NCBI GenBank assembly: GCA_946886925.1
Contig: CAMPJQ010000049.1
Span: 1 to 10,208, forward strand
DNA length: 10,208 nucleotides
DNA from: an uncultured Terrimonas sp.
Lineage (GTDB): Bacteria; Bacteroidota; Bacteroidia; Chitinophagales; Chitinophagaceae
Direction of reading: 5' to 3'
Positions 6,377 to 10,208 of this stretch are shown one piece after another (position 1 is the stretch's first letter; each line of letters starts with the position of its first letter). A program made the position numbers and the translations under genes. The notes beneath the pieces were generated by a model. The model was not told the origin of the DNA, did not search any database, and was given only the letters and a program-made list of their open reading frames with translations.

Positions 6377-7716
6377 CCCAACGCCGCCGCGTTCTTTTGT
6401 ATTTTACGAATTGCCGCAGCAATCTGGTCCATATCAGTTTTGCTGCCCAGCAACATATTCTGGACAAACCATACCGCCTGTTCGGTACTCAGTATATCGT
6501 TTTGCGGGCATTGATTGCGCTCCAGCCATTCCTGCATTGTTTTTTCTCCGTATATTTTAAGGTAGTGTTTGTTTTTGGCGAGACCCGTAACATAGTTGTC
6601 TTTGTTGATCATGCCATAACCACCGGAGCATGGTATGCCTTCGGCACTTAATGCTTGGAGGAATTTTGCACGGCTTAAGCCCGCGAAATGATCTTTATTA
6701 TAGCGGAACATATACAAATGATATGCACTTGCCGTAGTGCCTTCATATAATTTCGCCGGGGTGATACCCGGAATATCGTTCAATAATTTGCTGAGGTAAT
6801 TTGCGTTTTCCGTTCTGCGCTTCGATTGTTCCGCAAGGCGGGTCATCTGCGCCAGCAAAATACTGCCCTGGAATTCGGTAAGCCGCATATTGGTGCCGCG
6901 GGTGCCTTCACCCGGATTGTATGCAGCGTGCTTCCCGCCTTGCCCCTGGTTGTGAAAAGAATAGCAGGTTTTGGCAAATGATTCATCATTGGTAACAATG
7001 GCCCCGCCTTCGGCACAGTTTAAATTCTTGGACGACTGGAAGCTAAAACCGCCAGCCAGCCCATATGTGCCTATTTTTTTCCCGCGCCATTCTGCCAAAT
7101 GTGCCTGGCAGGCGTCTTCTATCACAGGAATTTTTTTGCGGTCAGCAATCTCCATGATCATATCTATGTTGGCAGGTGAGCCGCCGATATGAACAGGCAT
7201 GATAATCTTAGTTTGTGGAGTGATGGATGCTTCTATTTTACCGGCATCAACCTGGAAGCTTTCTATATCGGTATCTACAAATATGGGTAAAGCATAATTG
7301 AGCACCACCACATTGTAGGTGGCAATAAATGTATACACGGGAATGATCACTTCATCGCCGGGGCCAATATCCAAAGCGCCCAGCATGGTATACAGCGCGC
7401 TGGTGCCGCTCGACACGCCCAAACAATGTTTTGCACCTAACTGCTTCGCGTATGCGCTTTCAAAAGCAGCCATCACGTTGCCATTTAACCGTCCCCATTT
7501 TTTACTCTTCAGTACGTCCATCAATCCCTTTTCTTCTGGTTGCCCGTATACCGGCCAGCCAGGGAATGTGGGAGCAAATGCTTTAGTGCCACCTAAAAGT
7601 GCGGGCTTTGCATTACCTGCATGCGCCGATACGATATGGGGTGCTCCTATAGCCAGCCCCGCTCCTGCCACAGAAATGGTGCTGATAAATTTCCGGCGGT
7701 TAAACCTGCTTTGCAT
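6373..7716 (-). CDS. Tat-exported DegT/DnrJ/EryC1/StrS-family PLP aminotransferase
   Basis: This 447-residue protein starts at the ATG at 7716. It opens with a twin-arginine signal, 'NRRKFIST' (R7, R8), then a hydrophobic stretch to about residue 30 ending 'SAHA', so the folded, cofactor-loaded enzyme should be exported to the periplasm. The remainder is a full aminotransferase of the DegT/DnrJ/EryC1/StrS family, which transfers amino groups (usually from Gln or Glu) to keto-sugars or keto-cyclitols. Visible motifs are 'GVSSGTSAL' (100-108; phosphate binding), 'PVYTFIATYN' (126-135), 'EDACQAH' (200-206; D201 and Q204 at the PLP ring) and 'SFQSSKNLNCAEGGA' (225-239), where K230 should form the Schiff base. 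The C-terminal small domain is present. Most family members are cytoplasmic, so the Tat signal is notable, though similar Tat forms occur in Bacteroidota and Planctomycetes. It is 77 bases downstream of the heme-binding gene, probably in one operon. The substrate is unknown. Confidence 0.92.
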   Translation of the reverse strand: MQSRFNRRKFISTISVAGAGLAIGAPHIVSAHAGNAKPALLGGTKAFAPTFPGWPVYGQPEEKGLMDVLKSKKWGRLNGNVMAAFESAYAKQLGAKHCLGVSSGTSALYTMLGALDIGPGDEVIIPVYTFIATYNVVVLNYALPIFVDTDIESFQVDAGKIEASITPQTKIIMPVHIGGSPANIDMIMEIADRKKIPVIEDACQAHLAEWRGKKIGTYGLAGGFSFQSSKNLNCAEGGAIVTNDESFAKTCYSFHNQGQGGKHAAYNPGEGTRGTNMRLTEFQGSILLAQMTRLAEQSKRRTENANYLSKLLNDIPGITPAKLYEGTTASAYHLYMFRYNKDHFAGLSRAKFLQALSAEGIPCSGGYGMINKDNYVTGLAKNKHYLKIYGEKTMQEWLERNQCPQNDILSTEQAVWFVQNMLLGSKTDMDQIAAAIRKIQKNAAALG

Positions 7717-7793
7717 GTGTATAAATTTAGAATGATTATAAAATGAATCCAGGTTAACATTTACCGGGCGAAAATTATTGAATAAAATCCATC

Positions 7794-10208
7794 CTATTTA
7801 CCGGCCAGTAAATACCCTGCTACATCTGCCAGTTCCTGTTCCGATATGCCTGCAATTGCGGGTTCAGGCATGAGACTTTTGTTTTGCTTCTGCCTTGAGC
7901 TGATCTTATCCGTTGCAATGGTATGCTGCTGCCCGGCTACATCTTTTATAATTATGGCCTGCTTATTCTCACTGATCAGGAACCCAAAAAAAGATCCCCC
8001 GTCTTTTGTATTGATGAGCCAGGGCTCATAACCCAACAGTATAGCTGCACTGGGATGAATGATGGCATCGAGCAAACCTGTTTTATCAAACTTTTTTCCA
8101 ATGCTGGTTAATTCCGGGCCAATAGTGCTACCTGTTTGCCCAACCTTATGACAGGAAGCGCAATGACCGGCAAAAACAGTTTTGCCATTTTGCGCATTGT
8201 CTTTCAACGCGGCAATACCAGTTATGGAATAATTTTTTTGTACGCCGGCCTGTTTAAAATATTTTCCGGCCTGTACCCTTACGGTAAGATCAGGGTTTTG
8301 GAAAATACTTTCTTCCATTGCGGGGATCAGTGCTTTTGGAAATTTATTTTCCGAAGCAAGACCAATCAACAGTTGACCACCCAGCGAATCCTTCGCCATT
8401 TGCACGAGCCGTCCTTTTCTTGCGCCCAATGAAAGGTGTTCATCCTGCACAGCCAGTAACCTTGTTTTCATGTTGGCCAACTTTCGTTCATACGCTGTAT
8501 TGATATTTAGTTTCTTCCAGTTTAACAACGCATACCAGTCGTTGCCCTGACGAAAGGAAAGCCAGTAGGAAGCCTGTCCGGCCACATCGGGCAATTTATT
8601 TTTACTCAGTGCCAGCATGGCTTCGGCGGCGCCCTTATCCTTTATAAATGCAATAGCGGTAACAGCGGCCCTTCTTTCCTTAGCATCGAGTGCGTCATCA
8701 TTAGCGCGAAGCAGGAGATCGTTCAAACTCACAACCGGGTGTAAACGCCAGGCAAACATGCTCATTTTTTTATCCCATTCAGCAGGTGTTTTATCATTTG
8801 CCAGCAATTGTTTTATTTCGGGATATACTTCTGCTTCATGTCCGGCCATTGCTGCTGCCACAGCATTCAGATACCAGCGGTCTTCACCATCAAACTGCTT
8901 TACCAGTTCCATCAATACGGGCCTGGTCTTTTGAAAAGGCAGATCACGCACGGCAACAGCGATCTCTCTGCGCACAAATGCCGAAGGATCGTTTTGCAAT
9001 TGAATGGCATAGGGCATTATATCGGGAACGGCTACACGCAACGCACGGAAAGCTGTAGCTCTTATCGTTTCGTCATCATTTTTCAATAATGCAACAGTTG
9101 CATCTATGCCTTTTTGTCCTAATTGTGCCAGCAGCCATATTGCCCTTGCCTGTATATATGGGTTTTCATCTTTTAATAACTGACCAACAGGTTCAACAAC
9201 CCCTTCTCCCTGTTGCTTCAATTGCTGAAACCCAAGCTGTCGCACATTAATAGCGGGATTGCGTAGCGCCGCTATCTGTCCTTCGGTTGTACTGAGATCA
9301 ATTTTCGGAGAATGGAGTGTTTTGTTTTTAGGCGTTACGCGGTAAATTCTTCCGAAACCTTTTTTATCCTGCATCTGGTGCCCGCCCACAACAGGATCGT
9401 ACCAATCCGATATGTATATCGCGCCATCTGTTCCAATGGCCACATCGCTGGGACGAAACCATTTTTCTTTATGCGTATTGGCGGCACTGTCGTTCCACAC
9501 ATACAATGCATTATCCCCGCTTAAAGAGGTGATAAAGTTTTTTCTTTCGCCGGGCAGCAGCCCCGATTTCTCTTTGTGCGGATGATAGCCGAAGATGACA
9601 TTCCTTCCTGCATCAGCGCTCAGTAACAGTCCGCGGTATTTTTCTCCCAGCGCATCGCCTTCATTCAATACCACGCCTGTAGGCGCTCCTGCCCCGCTCC
9701 TGTCGCCCACCGGCATTACGCCGGGATCTTCCTGGTGCCAGTGCGCGGTAAATATATCCTGGTCGGGCCGCTGATCGGCCTGCCAGGTTCTGGTTCCGTC
9801 TGTACTGAAATAGCCTGCATTTCCCCCTTCCGGCAGCCACGACACACGGCAGGCCGCCACCTCATCGTCATTGTCGTTCTGCCAGAAATTGCCATACGAA
9901 TCGGCAGTGAGTTCATACGCATTTCTAAAATTATGACCCATTACTTTTAACCCCGTTCCATCCGGATGGATGCGCAGGGCCAATCCCCCAACCCATACCT
10001 TTCCGTCATCACTTTTTAAATTGCCTTCATTTTTGGTATTATAGGGAGTACCGCCTGTATATATACTGCCCGCACGCAGGCTCCATCCACTTTTATCGGT
10101 TACCATATGCGGACCTGCATTGCCTGTATTGAAATACCAGTTGCCATCGGCTCCGGCCAATACCGCATGCAACGAATGATCGTGATCCTTTCCGCCAAAA
10201 CCAGTCAG
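7794..10208 (-). CDS. PVC-type heme-binding CxxCH protein with sugar-dehydrogenase-like propeller and HEAT repeats (5' end cut by window)
   Basis: The frame is open to the window end, so the start is missing; 804 residues are visible (counted from the codon at 10208), while the family usually exceeds 900. Residues 1 to about 305 are the C-terminal half of a beta-propeller of the 'membrane-bound dehydrogenase' type ('GFGGKDHDHSLHAV', 'GNWYFNTGNAG', 'WFRPSDVAIGTDGAIYISDWYDP', 'GRIYRV'). Residues about 310-570 are HEAT-like helical repeats ('VRQLGFQQLK', 'IQARAIWLLAQLG', 'IRATAFRALRV', 'VRREIAVAVRD', then 'GEDRWYLNAV'). The C-terminus is a cytochrome c domain with heme motif CASCH at 683-687 (bases 8148-8162), 'GPELTSIGKKF', 'GYEPWLI', and a likely distal ligand M780 in 'SLMPE'. 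Such proteins are exported and thought to oxidise sugars or alcohols, passing electrons to heme. It is the first gene of the visible run, 77 bases before the aminotransferase. Confidence 0.93.
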   Translation of the reverse strand: MTGFGGKDHDHSLHAVLAGADGNWYFNTGNAGPHMVTDKSGWSLRAGSIYTGGTPYNTKNEGNLKSDDGKVWVGGLALRIHPDGTGLKVMGHNFRNAYELTADSYGNFWQNDNDDEVAACRVSWLPEGGNAGYFSTDGTRTWQADQRPDQDIFTAHWHQEDPGVMPVGDRSGAGAPTGVVLNEGDALGEKYRGLLLSADAGRNVIFGYHPHKEKSGLLPGERKNFITSLSGDNALYVWNDSAANTHKEKWFRPSDVAIGTDGAIYISDWYDPVVGGHQMQDKKGFGRIYRVTPKNKTLHSPKIDLSTTEGQIAALRNPAINVRQLGFQQLKQQGEGVVEPVGQLLKDENPYIQARAIWLLAQLGQKGIDATVALLKNDDETIRATAFRALRVAVPDIMPYAIQLQNDPSAFVRREIAVAVRDLPFQKTRPVLMELVKQFDGEDRWYLNAVAAAMAGHEAEVYPEIKQLLANDKTPAEWDKKMSMFAWRLHPVVSLNDLLLRANDDALDAKERRAAVTAIAFIKDKGAAEAMLALSKNKLPDVAGQASYWLSFRQGNDWYALLNWKKLNINTAYERKLANMKTRLLAVQDEHLSLGARKGRLVQMAKDSLGGQLLIGLASENKFPKALIPAMEESIFQNPDLTVRVQAGKYFKQAGVQKNYSITGIAALKDNAQNGKTVFAGHCASCHKVGQTGSTIGPELTSIGKKFDKTGLLDAIIHPSAAILLGYEPWLINTKDGGSFFGFLISENKQAIIIKDVAGQQHTIATDKISSRQKQNKSLMPEPAIAGISEQELADVAGYLLAGK

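Noticed and set aside
6218..6560. Plus-strand frames of about 100 codons overlapping the aminotransferase end
   Set aside because: They cover repeat-like gap sequence and the antisense of a real gene; no domain or start signal supports them.

Overview
This window looks like part of a Bacteroidota chromosome, most likely Chitinophagaceae or a close relative. That is an inference from moderate GC with AT-rich gaps, weak ribosome binding sites, many exported carbohydrate-active proteins, and the combination of a PVC-type heme-binding protein, a Tat-exported DegT-type aminotransferase and a ceramidase-like hydrolase. No rRNA, tRNA, CRISPR array or insertion sequence is visible. Every supported gene is on the minus strand, so transcription runs from the right end of the window to the left.

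Right half (about 4762-10208): three consecutive genes, in transcription order. First is a very large protein whose 5' end lies outside the window, with a sugar-dehydrogenase-like propeller, HEAT-like repeats and a C-terminal cytochrome c domain (CASCH heme motif). Second is a PLP-dependent DegT/DnrJ/EryC1/StrS aminotransferase with a twin-arginine signal. Third is a secreted neutral-ceramidase-like hydrolase that keeps the metal-site motifs but has Asn where true ceramidases have the catalytic Ser. The first two are 77 bp apart. The last two are separated by a 273-bp gap that holds a 7-bp tandem repeat starting at the aminotransferase stop codon, plus small palindromes. All three proteins are predicted to act outside the cytoplasm, which suggests an oxidise-then-aminate or amide/ester-cleaving pathway on a sugar, cyclitol or lipid headgroup. 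The substrate cannot be read from the sequence.

Middle (about 3611-4761): a small dimeric alpha/beta-barrel-like protein lies between two gaps of 353 and 510 bp. The 510-bp gap contains a roughly 140-bp element bounded by 17-bp inverted repeats, and a perfect 9-bp inverted repeat in the leader of the next gene.

Left part (1-3610): a secreted family 2 glycoside hydrolase with a C-terminal alpha/beta extension, then a small four-helix membrane protein, then an MmcQ/YjbR-family gene. The MmcQ/YjbR gene overlaps the membrane-protein gene by 13 bases and appears to have lost one base near its start, so its natural reading frame is broken. Bases 1-55 show nothing that can be assigned.
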